Origin: Chrysogorgia sp. JL179-B06
Taxonomy: Eukaryota > Cnidaria > Anthozoa > Scleralcyonacea > Chrysogorgiidae
NCBI GenBank assembly: GCA_035772405.1
Contig: JAYKKM010000442.1
Span: forward strand, 449,001 to 513,000
DNA length: 64,000 nucleotides
Direction of reading: 5' to 3'
Shown piece after piece: positions 45,483-54,931 of this stretch. The position numbers and the translations under genes are program-made. Within the stretch, counting starts at the first letter, position 1. The number at the start of each line of letters is the position of its first letter. The notes beneath the pieces are model-generated. The model saw only the letters and a program-made list of their open reading frames with translations. It had not been told where the DNA came from and ran no database searches.

Positions 45483-45783
45483 TCAATATAAAATAATTAT
45501 TTTATAGTATAGAAAACGTTGTGTTGCATTAGAAATAATAGTAGATGAAGAAACTGAAATCGTTCCATTATTTTTTTTTTTTGATTGTGTTATTGCACTG
45601 AAATCCATTTTTTTTGCACACGTAATTCGAAATGAATTTTTGATATTTTTATATTCAATCGAATTTAAATTCCATAAAAAATTTTTCCCACTATTTACTA
45701 AAATGATATTTTGAGGATAAAATATTTTATATTTTTTAATTATCATTTCCCCATTTTTTTCTTCAAGAACAATCAAAAGCATT
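45483..45783 (-). CDS. Hypothetical protein, 99 aa
   Basis: Starts MLLIVLEEKNGEMIIKKYK directly at the stop of the penton-like gene (TAATG). The middle has FYPQNIILVNSGKNFLW and the C-terminus YYKIIILY. Beta-rich pattern; it may be another minor virion protein. No family assigned. Confidence 0.45.
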
Positions 45784-46740
45784 ATGTTGAATGTATTAAA
45801 CAATCAATACTAAGCGTTCCTGAATCAAAAGAAACTAATTTTCCTGTAGTATCTTTAACTTTAATATGAATTTCTCTTATAATGTCTTTTTTTAATTTTC
45901 TCAATGATTTTGGGGGATTATAACAAATTAATTGTCCATTCCTCCCACCACCTTGTCGATTCCATTGAATGGGGACTGTTGTTAACAATTCGGCACAACT
46001 ATCACCAACTAACCCCAGTTCTATTTCATCACAATATATAAACATTTTATTTAATCTGTCGGATACATCGGGTAAGTAATCAAAATATTTAGAAAAAAGG
46101 GTTCGGGGTGTAGGGTTATCTTTTTTTATTTCAAACAAGAGAAGTACGATTTCAAGATCTTTTTCATTTTTTAAACCTAGCATAAAAGCTAATTTTTTTG
46201 AAAATAATATATTAATCTTTTGATAAAAAGAAGCATATTGAATACCTTTTTTTCTATTGTAGTCTTGTTAGATAATCGAAATTCATTTACCTGTAGCCCA
46301 TCGACTGCTTTACTCGCATTTTCATATACCCAATACGCAATCTCAACATTAACATTAATAATTACTTTCCCATTTGACCCGATGGTACAAAAAATTTCAA
46401 ATCCTTCTAAGATATTATTTAAAAATATAATTAATGAAGATAAATCATAAATTCCGTCGGGTATAATAAATTTATCCGATGTAAAAACGAACTCGCTGCT
46501 GGCGTATACCGTATTATTAATTTCTTCGGGTATAACATTCTTATAGGTTATGATAAATGAAAAAAAACATTCATCACCTACAATATTTTTAGTTGTTTGG
46601 GGATAACAAACTTGTAAAACTTCTAAAAAACATTCATTGTTCAAAGCATCAATAGGCTGTGCAATTTTCATTTCAAAATCATTAATCAAATTCTTTTGAA
46701 GTCCTCTTGATATTGAATTACTAGCAATGTGTAAATTCCT
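45782..46740 (-). pseudogene. Penton-like minor capsid protein (frameshifted in an A run)
   Basis: The N-terminal part (from about 46740, no ATG) has LHIASNSISRGLQKNLINDF then FLEVLQVCYPQT and IPDGIYDLSSLIIFLNN, matching the opening of Polinton penton proteins (lattice edge, YP, then a G-Y..L...N helix). After a one-base shift in the A7 run near 46240 the second frame gives MFIYCDEIELGLVGDSCAEL, QWNRQGGGRNGQL and IREIHIKVKDTTGKLV, the conserved end of the same family. It would sit at the capsid vertices. Apart from the shift and lost start the gene is full length (about 315 codons). Confidence 0.85.
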
Positions 46741-46748
46741 TTTTTTTT

Positions 46749-47650
46749 TTAAACTTGTAATTCAGCACGATAAAAAATTCCTTTAATTTCTTCACGTTGT
46801 TCGTCTTCTAATTGATATGTAACGGGATCGGTGATAAATACTTTTTTAATAACAAATATCTCATTAGTCCATTTTCGAAGACTACTTTTTTCAAAAATAT
46901 TATTTTTTTCTCTCACAATACGTACACGAGTACCTTCTCGTATCAGATCTTGAGTGGGAATAGGATAATTTAAATGATCACGTACTATTTTATTTTTTAC
47001 TTTTCGTATTTTTCCTTTTTTTTCTTCGCGATCAATTTCAAAAGGTGTTGCACCAGCTAATGCTTTATGTGGGGAATTATTATAACGATTAACAATAAGG
47101 GGTAAATACTGAATATAGTCAAATTCTCCAGTCATTGTTAAAACACGACGAACCATTGTTTTTAAAGTTCCAATTACACGTTCCACATGGGATGCTTTTA
47201 TTTCTCTATTATACGTATGAAATACTTCAAAATTATATTTTTTACTTAATTTCGTACGTATATCTTGAAATTCTGTTCCTTCATCACTTTGAATTTTAAG
47301 AGGCGCTATTCCTTCTTCAATAAGAATACTTTCAAATTTATTTTTAACATTATTAGACGTTTTCTTTTTTATTAATTTTACCCAACAAAATCTTGAAAAA
47401 ATATCAATACACACCAACCAATAACGATATTGATTATTATATCGGGCTAAATCTTTATTTTCAGCTAAATCAATTTCCCATTGTTCATTATTTTTATTAA
47501 CAGCATATTTCAAACGTCTATATTTTTTTTACTACTACTATGTAATCTATAATTAGAATAATCCTCATCAGTTAATGTCTCTCCTTTTAATAATCTTGAA
47601 GCTTTTTCAATAAAGTCAGCAGAAAATTTAGTTTTTTTCTTTTTATTCAT
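46749..47650 (-). pseudogene. Retrovirus-type integrase (DDE), frameshifted near the N-terminus
   Basis: Open frame 46749-47513 holds the catalytic core: first Asp in WEIDLAE, then WLVCIDIFSRFCWV; second Asp in IQSDEGTEF; Glu in KASHVERVIGTLK; then NSPHKALAGATPFE and a chromodomain-like or SH3-like end (TRVRIVREKN, YRAELQV). An ATG at 47650 opens MNKKKKTKFSADFIEKASRL, the usual N-terminal segment, but an A8 run at about 47522 shifts frame. It would join element ends to host DNA and explains the CGTGT duplication. Catalytic residues are intact. Confidence 0.93.
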
Positions 47651-47765
47651 TTCTAAAATAAAGAAATAAAATAAGTATAGTATTCTTCAAGTTTATCAAC
47701 GAGTTCTTTATCGCGTAATATCCCCATAAAATCAACTTCTATATTTTTACAGGCTAGCTCTTTAT

Positions 47766-48230
47766 TTATAGTATTACCGTACAAACATAATGTATCTTGT
47801 ATATTTTACAACATCTAAAACGATAATAAAATATTTCTGAAATTACTGAGGGATTTAAACGGTGACAAACCTCATCATCATCACTTTCTACTTTTATTTT
47901 CTTGATCTTTTCGACATCGTTGGCGTCATCATCGTCGTCAAAAGTAAGTGGGAATTTCTTTTTCTTCAATACTCGTTTTTTGACGGGTATAGGTTGGGAT
48001 TTATGACCTGTCGCATGATTATACTTTCTTAAGGCAATAATATATTCATCCAACGAATCTTTCTTTTTTATATGAAAACTACCCCAGTCATCTCCCCATA
48101 CGATTGCACTTGGTGTTGCGTTGTTGTTGTTGCTGGTTGTCGGTGTTGGATCATCGTCAAATTCCATTGCATCGGATAATTCGTTATCTTGATGTTGATA
48201 ACAAATTTCCAAACCACCGCACGCATCTGT
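47766..48230 (-). CDS. Hypothetical acidic protein (about 150 aa)
   Basis: The frame has QDNELSDAMEFDDDPTPTTS and Asn/Thr-rich sequence, then GDDWGSFHIKKKDSLDEYI, a basic patch KKRVLKKKKFP, an Asp run and ESDDDEVCHRL, ending in a hydrophobic Cys/Ile-rich tail. No in-frame ATG precedes it at the expected place; a TTCGTACAG acceptor-like sequence lies at its 5' end. Charged segments suggest a regulatory or DNA-associated role, but no family is recognised. Confidence 0.4.
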   Translation of the reverse strand, partial: TDACGGLEICYQHQDNELSDAMEFDDDPTPTTSNNNNATPSAIVWGDDWGSFHIKKKDSLDEYIIALRKYNHATGHKSQPIPVKKRVLKKKKFPLTFDDDDDANDVEKIKKIKVESDDDEVCHRLNPSVISEIFYYRFRCCKIYKIHYVCTVIL

Positions 48231-48251
48231 ACGAACAACCAAACGGCATGT

Positions 48252-48494
48252 TTACTTTTTCCAATTTTCAAATCTTACCACTTCAAAAAATACCTGCACC
48301 GATTTCTCTTGAATGCTAATCTTATTAAGAACATTCAACAATGAAGGAATATGATCTTTTTTCACTTCAACAGCGCTATTGTATGTGTACTTGTCACATC
48401 TTTTATTTGTCGGATATACTTTGGCGAGAATAGCATTACCGTTGATTTTTTTTTGTGCAATTATTTTTACAGACAAATCTGTATACGATTGCAT
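48252..48494 (-). CDS. Hypothetical protein, 80 aa
   Basis: MQSYTDLSVKIIAQKKINGN then VYPTNKRCDKYTYNSAVEV and a C-terminus FFEVVRFENWKK. Starts at an ATG, intact. Adjacent to the acidic ORF; both follow the integrase on the minus strand. Confidence 0.5.
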   Translation of the reverse strand: MQSYTDLSVKIIAQKKINGNAILAKVYPTNKRCDKYTYNSAVEVKKDHIPSLLNVLNKISIQEKSVQVFFEVVRFENWKK

Positions 48495-48534
48495 TTTATA
48501 ACTAGGTCCCAAGGACAGTGCAAAGTTTTATAGA

Positions 48535-50180
48535 ATTATGTATCATATATATTAAATAAAACACTAGTAGCATAACGCATGACACAAATTAAGTTTAATG
48601 CTATGCAGGATTAAAGATTGCTTGCTTATAAAGCTGCAGGTTGATAAAGGTGATAAGTTGGACAGAAAATTATGACAACTATGTCTATGGATAAAATTTC
48701 ATGGACTAATGCCCTATGATTATTGGGAATAAACACAACATCCTAATAAGAAATATTGCTGCAAAATTATGAAAATAAATTAAAATGACGATCAACAATA
48801 AATATTATAAAAGTACATTTTAGTATCCAGACAAGAAAGAAACAACAGAAAATAATGCTAGTCCAGTGTTTTGATGACGTTAAATTAAGCGAAGCACAAA
48901 GAACAAGAAATACAAGATTGATTTTGTAATAAAAAGTGCCATATAATGGACTACTCAATAACCTCGACTGTTTGGACTTTACAGTAAAATACCAAACCTT
49001 GGCCACTATTGCTCGGCCAATACAGCAAGATCTCGGTTAGATATTTTACCATAAAGACCTCAGTCTTGGTCATTAAGTAGTTAATATTAAAATTATTGCT
49101 TACGTGTCAAAAATCCCATCCCTCGATCTTTAAAAAAAAAAAATTCCCTGTCTCAGAAAAAGTCAATCAGTCAATATCCCATCAATGTTCCCCCACCCTG
49201 GGTTAACATTGATAGCCTGATATGTACATCACAAAAATTAATATCTCTAGTGAAGGAACATGGGCTAATATAAGAATTCAGGCAGTTTCAAATGCTCTTA
49301 ATTTTGTCAATTCATATTATTAGAACAGCACCAAATTTCTCCAAGGCTACAATTATACAGCCAATAAATGGCCAAGGAACAAAATTATGTTTCAACAACA
49401 GAAATGAATCAATCTAACAGTATAACACTGTGCTTACAGTATGTACACAACAGCCCCAAAAATATAATAGTCGCGACAATACAAAACAAAGTAATACAGA
49501 CAATTTCTATAAATTACAAGCTGTCAAATCGGTACTCGTATTAGTGCTGACTGCTGAACAGCCCAATACCCAAAACATATCTACGATTGTATTTCTAAAA
49601 TTCTATTAAGCCCAAGAATATACAATAAAAATTTCCAATAATCAAATGCTGTCATACTAATATAAACACGAAGTAAATACAGAAACTACAGACCGCTTTA
49701 CAAAAGTGCAGGAGTCTAATTTCTAACAAAATAATCTCGCAGGTCATTCTGTATCCATTGTGTTCCATTATAAAAAGACAGAGACTCGCTACGCTTACCT
49801 GTCGGCCTGTCCTGACGGTTGAAATGCTGAATCATGACACAACGTGATAGAAATATCCTGAATATCAGACCTTTATTTATATCCAGGCTTGTCTTCCCCT
49901 AACAGACAACCAGTCCTTTATCATAGTAACTTCTAGTCCTACATCATATTTAATACTGTAAGTCCACAAAATCCCTGTTTTGAGAAGAATATATCGCTCC
50001 TTGGGTCGGCCATTTCGATAAATCGAAATTCAAAATTTCAGCTCGCGCGTGCGCAGTAGCATGTTAACATAAAACCGGGGGACTCATCTTATATATTCGA
50101 GACATATTTAAAGTAAATTGAAGTCAAAACACCACGAAATAATAATGTTGCCACCCCCCGGATGTTAACACGGTCACTCG
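48535..50180. other. Host-like non-coding insertion, boundaries unresolved
   Basis: No supported gene over 1.6 kb. Composition and oligonucleotide texture (GACTCGCTACGCTTACCTG, GCTCGCGCGTGCGCAG) are host-like rather than Polinton-like, as in 38892-42165. A short inverted match, AGTGCAAAGTTT at 48518 and AAACTTTGCACT near 50260, is the only candidate terminus pair, and no clear duplication flanks it. Confidence 0.45.
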
Positions 50181-50181
50181 A

Positions 50182-50410
50182 TCACTCTATATATATATTA
50201 TATATATATATATCGTGTGAATTTTCGCCACTCATCACAATACTGCAAAGTTTAAAAAACTTTGCACTAAAAATGGTCATGTTGTTGTCTCTCATAAAGT
50301 TCCACCATCTCTGAATCTGTTCCTGAGTGAAGGGTAAATGATGAATCACTGTAGGGACAGTGCTTATTTTATACCCTCCGCACAATTTAAAAAAAATTGT
50401 ATTCCATCAC
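50182..50410 (-). CDS. Hypothetical ORF, disrupted 5' end
   Basis: CGGYKISTVPTVIHHLPFTQ and QIQRWWNFMRDNNMTIFSA. A candidate ATG (MEYNFF) lies upstream but a T8 run separates the frames. The 3' part runs into the AT repeat at 50190-50215. Confidence 0.35.
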
Positions 50411-50500
50411 AATGAAAACAATTTTATTACACTAATAAAGTGTATAATTGATTACAACATTTTATATCAAATAAACTATTATGTTTGCGTTGCATAACTC

Positions 50501-50896
50501 CTAAAATTTTACATAACTTTCTATGTTGTTTTTTGTTTTTATTTTACATTCTATTTTATTTTCTAGAAATGCAACAAGTGCTTTCCCTATTCTTCCATTT
50601 CCATCGGAAAAAGGATGAATGGTTTCAAAAATATAATAAATCAAACCTGATATATTTTTTCTTTGATAGTTTTTTACGTAAAATTCATCTAAATGTTCCA
50701 TATATTGTTGAATATATAAAGGATCAATCCCCTCATGAAATCCAACAAATCTTTTTTTTTTACTGTAATATCCAGCATTCGTTAAATGGATCATAGATAT
50801 TTCATGAATAGTTTTACAACATTCACTTATTTTCCATTTTTCATTTTTTTCCATATAAAATTTTCGAAGGGCAAAACAAAATCTCCCACATCTCAT
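50501..50896 (-). CDS. Fic-domain protein (AMPylase-like), about 130 aa
   Basis: Carries the Fic signature IHPFSDGNGRIGKALVAFLE: the catalytic His, the anion-binding DGNGR loop, and the position of the second Arg occupied by Lys. Upstream is the usual helix pair, including GFHEGIDPLYIQQYMEHLDE and FYVKNYQRKNISGLIYYIFE. Fic proteins transfer AMP or related groups to hydroxyl side chains of target proteins. The region before MRCGRFCFALRK is open in another frame, so the true N-terminus may be partly lost. No inhibitory (S/T)xxxE(G/N) motif was seen. It sits in the right accessory cluster, so the likely role is modifying host proteins (inference). Confidence 0.85.
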   Translation of the reverse strand: MRCGRFCFALRKFYMEKNEKWKISECCKTIHEISMIHLTNAGYYSKKKRFVGFHEGIDPLYIQQYMEHLDEFYVKNYQRKNISGLIYYIFETIHPFSDGNGRIGKALVAFLENKIECKIKTKNNIESYVKF

Positions 50897-50988
50897 CCAA
50901 AATTATTTTTCATTTTCTTCGTCTTCTTACATTCGTATAACATCATACGCAAACACTTTAAATTTTATACAGTCTTTTATTTCCATAT

Positions 50989-51120
50989 TTACATACACGT
51001 TTGTTCACTAATACTTTTATAAAAATTATCCCATTTAACATTCGATTCAGTCATTTCATACATAGGATTGTATGCAGCTAAATTATAATTCAATGTTGTT
51101 TTTATATATTTTTTTATCAT
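50989..51120 (-). CDS. Hypothetical small protein, 43 aa, upstream of the Fic gene
   Basis: MIKKYIKTTLNYNLAAYNPM, then VKWDNFYKSISEQTCM. Same strand as the Fic ORF and directly before it. It may be the detached N-terminal part of that protein. Confidence 0.3.
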   Translation of the reverse strand: MIKKYIKTTLNYNLAAYNPMYEMTESNVKWDNFYKSISEQTCM

Positions 51121-51129
51121 ATAAAATAA

Positions 51130-52142
51130 TTATATTACATCTTCCTCAAGCATTATTACATTTGCAAATATTTTCTCTTTACACTTAAATTCTACTATAA
51201 TCCCCCCATAATCTCGCTTAACACCCACAGAATGATTAACTTGGGTGTGATTTTCATTTAAAACATAATTACTTTTGTTTAAAATACTTAATTTCAAAGG
51301 ATCAAACTCAAAAAAATAACTTTTACTCTTACAATTTTTATATCGACATTTATCAAAGGATACTTTACCCTTTTTTATATAATGTATAAAATCCCAAAAA
51401 ACATATCTAATATTTTTTTCAGAAAGACCTTTTTTTTGTCTATTGAATAAGCTTCCTATAGGGTTATGTTCACGACAATAAAATATAAAACATGAAGTGA
51501 ACATGATAAGATTTTTAATTGAACTACAATAAGCATAATAATTGAAAATACTAGGTGCTACCATTAACAAATAAATATTTAAAAAAGAGCAAAATCACCT
51601 TTCTGGCTATGTATGTGCTTAAATTTGCTTACTAAACTTTCTTTTCCATAACCCAGGGTATAAGATAAGTATTTTCTTTCAAAGGTTAGATTTTGTACAA
51701 AATATGTATAATGATACTTATCATTGGTTTTTAAACATTGAAATAAATCTGAGTCGTGGCTTTCAAGGGGTAATAAAACAAATAATTATTTAAAACAATC
51801 GGGGAATGAAAAAAAACTACAGCATAACGTGTCTGATTCAACTAGTATAGTACGTTGAAAGAGTGTTCTCTTCAAGGAATATTTTCTTTGACTTGCTTGT
51901 AAATTCGGGATCATATAAGAGTAACGATCTTCTAGGATAAAATAGGATTCCATTCCACGGGTTCCCTTGATTTTTTTCATATTAACAGTATAAGATACTT
52001 CGTCGTGGGGGTGAATGTTGTTTTTACATTTCATCATGGGACATATGACATATTTTCCACGATAATAATCAAATAATCCACATAACCAAAATAAATATCC
52101 AATTTCTCCTTGGTTAATTATTGAAAATAAAGAACAACTCAT
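51130..52142 (-). pseudogene. Paralogous large gene, right copy (frameshifted)
   Basis: From the ATG 52142 (MSCSLFSIINQGEIGYLFWL) a 118-codon frame ends at 51786; the next frame (HYTYFVQNLTFERKYLSYTL, GYGKESLVSKFKHIH) and the frame 51130-51570 (CFIFYCREHNPIGSLF, CRYKNCKSKSYFF) complete it. Order and motifs match the left copy 30190-31360. At least two frameshifts occur. A TATATAAAGAG lies 50-60 bp upstream of the ATG. Both copies are broken, which suggests either loss of need or assembly errors in A/T runs. Function unknown. Confidence 0.6.
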
Positions 52143-52299
52143 AAAATTGTTTCAATCATATTGCTGTGATTTGAAAATGTCATATTTTTACTCTTTATAT
52201 AGCTTTCAAATTCATTAAGCTAAATAAACATTAATCTAAATAAAATAAAAAATATTTTGTTTTCTGGTTCATTCTTCAGTTGAATCTCATGCAAGCAAT

Positions 52300-52554
52300 A
52301 TGTCAAAACCCAAACAGTATGATCTTCACTATCTTAAAGAAAATTGTCGAAATCAAAAAAATTTTGTACGTAAATGTGAACAAATCCTAAATCCATGCTT
52401 TCCTATGAATCGATTATATATAAATTTGGAAGTTATGGAGTATGCAGAAAATAAAAAGCTTAATTATAAACAATATATAACAACACATGTGGCAGGAGAT
52501 TGTGGTATACATAATTTTATAGATCAACAAGTGTATATAAATTCTTTTTTTTAA
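52300..52554 (+). CDS. Hypothetical protein, 84 aa
   Basis: MSKPKQYDLHYLKENCRNQK then CEQILNPCFPMNRLYINLEV and a C-terminus QQVYINSFF, with four Cys. ATG start, AATAAA-type sequence just after the stop. Plus strand, divergent from the gene at 52142. Confidence 0.5.
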   Translation: MSKPKQYDLHYLKENCRNQKNFVRKCEQILNPCFPMNRLYINLEVMEYAENKKLNYKQYITTHVAGDCGIHNFIDQQVYINSFF

Positions 52555-52602
52555 ATAAAAAAAAAACACGCTTTTCTCGATATTTTATTTAACTGTTTTA
52601 TT

Positions 52603-53265
52603 TCAAATATTTAATTCATTAAAATTATTACATAATTCCCCACCACAATTTAAATGTACATGTAGTTGCAACATAGATTTATCAAAATGTATTTTATTTA
52701 TTAATGTTACAATATAATTTCCATTACTGGTACCATAAATCACATTAAGTACAGATAATATATTTTCATCTTTAATAACAACTAAATAAAGCTCTTGACC
52801 ATCAAAATTTTCACGTAAATGATAATTTACTAATCTAAATCTTGAATCTTTACATTTACTATACAAAAACGTTTTTGAATAACATGGGATATTATTTACC
52901 TCAAAACAATCAAGGGTCGAAATTAACGTGGGTAATCTGGGTTCTCTACCAATAAATACTACATGTTTTCCCACTAACTGATCATAAAATGACATAGTCC
53001 AGCTAAAACCGGTTATTAAAAATCTATAATATCTTTTTCCACCATATCGTTTCCGAAATATAGATTGTTCATTTTTATCTTCCACAGAAATGTTACAATA
53101 TTTATAATCATAATCAGCACATCTAAACTGATAGGGATGTTCACTCCATTCCAAAAAATAAAACGTTGAATCTCGTGTTTTTTCTATCTCAAACAATTCA
53201 GCATGTAATAAATATTGAATGTCGGGATAAAGAATTTCATCAAAATCACGCTCTCGTACAGCCAT
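52603..53265 (-). CDS. Hypothetical protein, 220 aa (LVGKH family)
   Basis: MAVRERDFDEILYPDIQYLL; a middle with RYYRFLITGFSWTMSFYDQL then VGKHVVFIGR, and a C-terminus with QLHVHLNCGGELCNNFNE. The GKHVVF stretch and its surroundings resemble ORFs at 27382 (LVGKHIFF) and 54932 (LKGKYIHI), all minus strand and all in the flanking accessory clusters. Intact. Beta-strand-rich by eye; no known domain. Confidence 0.6.
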   Translation of the reverse strand: MAVRERDFDEILYPDIQYLLHAELFEIEKTRDSTFYFLEWSEHPYQFRCADYDYKYCNISVEDKNEQSIFRKRYGGKRYYRFLITGFSWTMSFYDQLVGKHVVFIGREPRLPTLISTLDCFEVNNIPCYSKTFLYSKCKDSRFRLVNYHLRENFDGQELYLVVIKDENILSVLNVIYGTSNGNYIVTLINKIHFDKSMLQLHVHLNCGGELCNNFNELNI

Positions 53266-53305
53266 TTAAATCTTTTAAAAAAAAACTTCGACGTATTTTC
53301 TTCTT

Positions 53306-53521
53306 CTATTCGTCGTAACCTATTTCCACTGAAACAGTCACTGTATATTTCCACCGTATATTTAACTTGTTTAACACCCAACGTTTAAAACTGTTTAGTC
53401 TTGAAAGTTTTAATTCATCTGGATGAATCGTACATGGGTGTTTGTTAATACATCTTCCACATGGATGTTTGTTATAATATAATCTTTCAAATCGTTCATC
53501 TGCTTTTTCAATACGTTCCAT
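53306..53521 (-). CDS. Small Cys-rich protein, 71 aa
   Basis: MERIEKADERFERLYYNKHP then CGRCINKHPC, a CxxC...C pattern, and a basic C-terminal half. Paralogue of the next ORF (RYNRLFYSKYPCGQC). Could bind a metal. Confidence 0.55.
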   Translation of the reverse strand: MERIEKADERFERLYYNKHPCGRCINKHPCTIHPDELKLSRLNSFKRWVLNKLNIRWKYTVTVSVEIGYDE

Positions 53522-53604
53522 TGTCTAACAAATATAAATACAATTATTTTTTTTACTCTTATTTATACTGTTTCTTATTTTCTTTTTTTTATGGATTTTC
53601 TTCT

Positions 53605-53817
53605 TTAAATCTTTTGACAACATATCTTCTTTAACAACCATCTCTTTAATCTACAACAACGTTTTTGTTTTGGATCTTTCCACGGTGTATAATTCGCACA
53701 CACTTCCCCGCACATATTTCCGTTAAGACATTGTCCACAGGGATATTTTGAATAGAATAATCTATTATATCGTGCATCTACTGTTTCCACGGTTTCCATG
53801 ATATTTTGTAAAACCAT
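53605..53817 (-). CDS. Small Cys-rich protein, 70 aa (paralogue)
   Basis: VDARYNRLFYSKYPCGQCLN with CGEVC following and a CCRLKRWLLKKICC end. Shares the R(F/Y)(E/N)RL(Y/F)Y.K.PCG.C core with 53306-53521, so a local duplication. Start could be MVLQNIM or the internal MET codon seven residues later. TATAAATA lies just upstream. Confidence 0.55.
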   Translation of the reverse strand: MVLQNIMETVETVDARYNRLFYSKYPCGQCLNGNMCGEVCANYTPWKDPKQKRCCRLKRWLLKKICCQKI

Positions 53818-53938
53818 TTTTTTACATTTTTATTTATATCCTAATAAAATTTATTTTGCTTTTTTTTTTATATATTTTAGAATATCTGTCTTTTTTAATT
53901 TTGATATTTTTCTTTTTATATTTTTTTTTATAAAAAAT

Positions 53939-53948
53939 TATATATAAA
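53939..53948 (+). promoter_or_regulatory. TATA box (TATATATAAA)
   Basis: Sits 33-42 bp before the ATGATG at 53981; a short decoy ATG at 53961 encodes only six codons. Confidence 0.6.
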
Positions 53949-53980
53949 CGCGTTACCGAAATGTTTAAACGTTATTGTGA

Positions 53981-54391
53981 ATGATGTCGAATTCACATGT
54001 ACCCTATCGTGATTGTGATGAACATAACGGCAGAAGTTATAAAAGAATAATTGCTGATGACTTTAACCCCTACCAAATTGGAGATGAAAGTAACTATTAT
54101 CCAAGTCGTTTTCTAGCAAAAGAATTACACCACTTTACCTATGTTGTAAAGAAATGTCAACCTACGGTATTTTGCGAATGTAAAACCCCATCACCTCCTC
54201 CTCAAACATATTACTTAGCTCTTGAAGTTAAAAAGAAACATGAACATGAAAATGATGAATGGAATTGTGCATGTCTGGGTGAAAACATAACAACAATTGT
54301 TGACTATGATGCTTCTGATCTCTTACAAAAAGAAATTAAACTAATAATAGATTCTAATAATTTCATGAAAGCTGTAGCATATACTCAATAA
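53981..54391 (+). CDS. Right-end tandem family member 1, 136 aa
   Basis: MMSNSHVPYRDCDEHNGRSY; family core FLAKELHHFTYVVKKCQP followed by CECKTPSPPPQTYYLALEV and a C-terminal LLQKEIKLIID. The second member (54478) repeats HFPNYTYLVEDCKP, the PP-Y-L-L-V block and LLYKKIKLIN. Conserved Cys in the core and the Cys-rich loop suggest a metal or disulphide site. Intact, own TATA box and AATAAA. Role unknown; a tandem accessory family near a viral-type terminus suggests host interaction (inference). Confidence 0.65.
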   Translation: MMSNSHVPYRDCDEHNGRSYKRIIADDFNPYQIGDESNYYPSRFLAKELHHFTYVVKKCQPTVFCECKTPSPPPQTYYLALEVKKKHEHENDEWNCACLGENITTIVDYDASDLLQKEIKLIIDSNNFMKAVAYTQ

Positions 54392-54431
54392 AAACTTTTT
54401 TTTAAAAAAAATTCGTGTTTTTTTATTTATT

Positions 54432-54442
54432 ATATATATATA
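54432..54442 (+). promoter_or_regulatory. TATA box (TATATATATAAG)
   Basis: About 36 bp upstream of the ATG at 54478. Confidence 0.6.
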
Positions 54443-54477
54443 AGATTACACATTTGATTTAATCATAGTGATATCAG

Positions 54478-54828
54478 ATGAATCAAGAACAAGATCTCGT
54501 GATCTGTGTCAATTATAGGGGTGTAGCATATTATGACTATACTCCTAGTTATTATTCATGTCATTTTCTTCAAAAACATTTTCCTAACTATACGTATTTG
54601 GTAGAGGATTGTAAACCTGCTATACTATGTAAAGAATGTAATCCCCCATTTTGTTCTCCACCCCAAGTCTACGAACTAACTCTGAAAGTTATTAAACAGG
54701 GATTAGTTGAAGAGAAGGAAATAACCCTAAAAACAATTATTGATACTAAAAGTGATCATCTCTTGTATAAAAAAATTAAACTAATAAATAATGTTTACTC
54801 AATAATTCCACAACAAATTAATTTTTAA
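54478..54828 (+). CDS. Right-end tandem family member 2, 116 aa
   Basis: MNQEQDLVICVNYRGVAYYD, family core FLQKHFPNYTYLVEDCKP, Cys-rich CKECNPPFCSPP, then QVYELTLKVIKQGLVEEKE and LLYKKIKLINNVYSIIP. Intact copy, 87 bp after member 1's stop, same strand, with its own TATA box. Confidence 0.65.
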   Translation: MNQEQDLVICVNYRGVAYYDYTPSYYSCHFLQKHFPNYTYLVEDCKPAILCKECNPPFCSPPQVYELTLKVIKQGLVEEKEITLKTIIDTKSDHLLYKKIKLINNVYSIIPQQINF

Positions 54829-54931
54829 AAATATTTATTTTTCTTGTAATAAAAATTTTTACAAAAAATTAAAACTCGATATTTTTTCTGTTTCTAACTT
54901 TCAAATCAAAATTTTTTTATTTTAAAAAACA

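Noticed and set aside
48220..48262. A 29-base intron joining the ORFs 48252-48494 and 47766-48230
   Set aside because: GTAAAC...GTACAG fits splice rules but is far shorter than any usual animal intron; a frameshift or separate genes are as likely.
48518..50265. hAT-like ends (AGTGCAAAGTTT inverted) for the host-like insert
   Set aside because: No 8-bp duplication and no CAGTG at the right end; boundaries left open.
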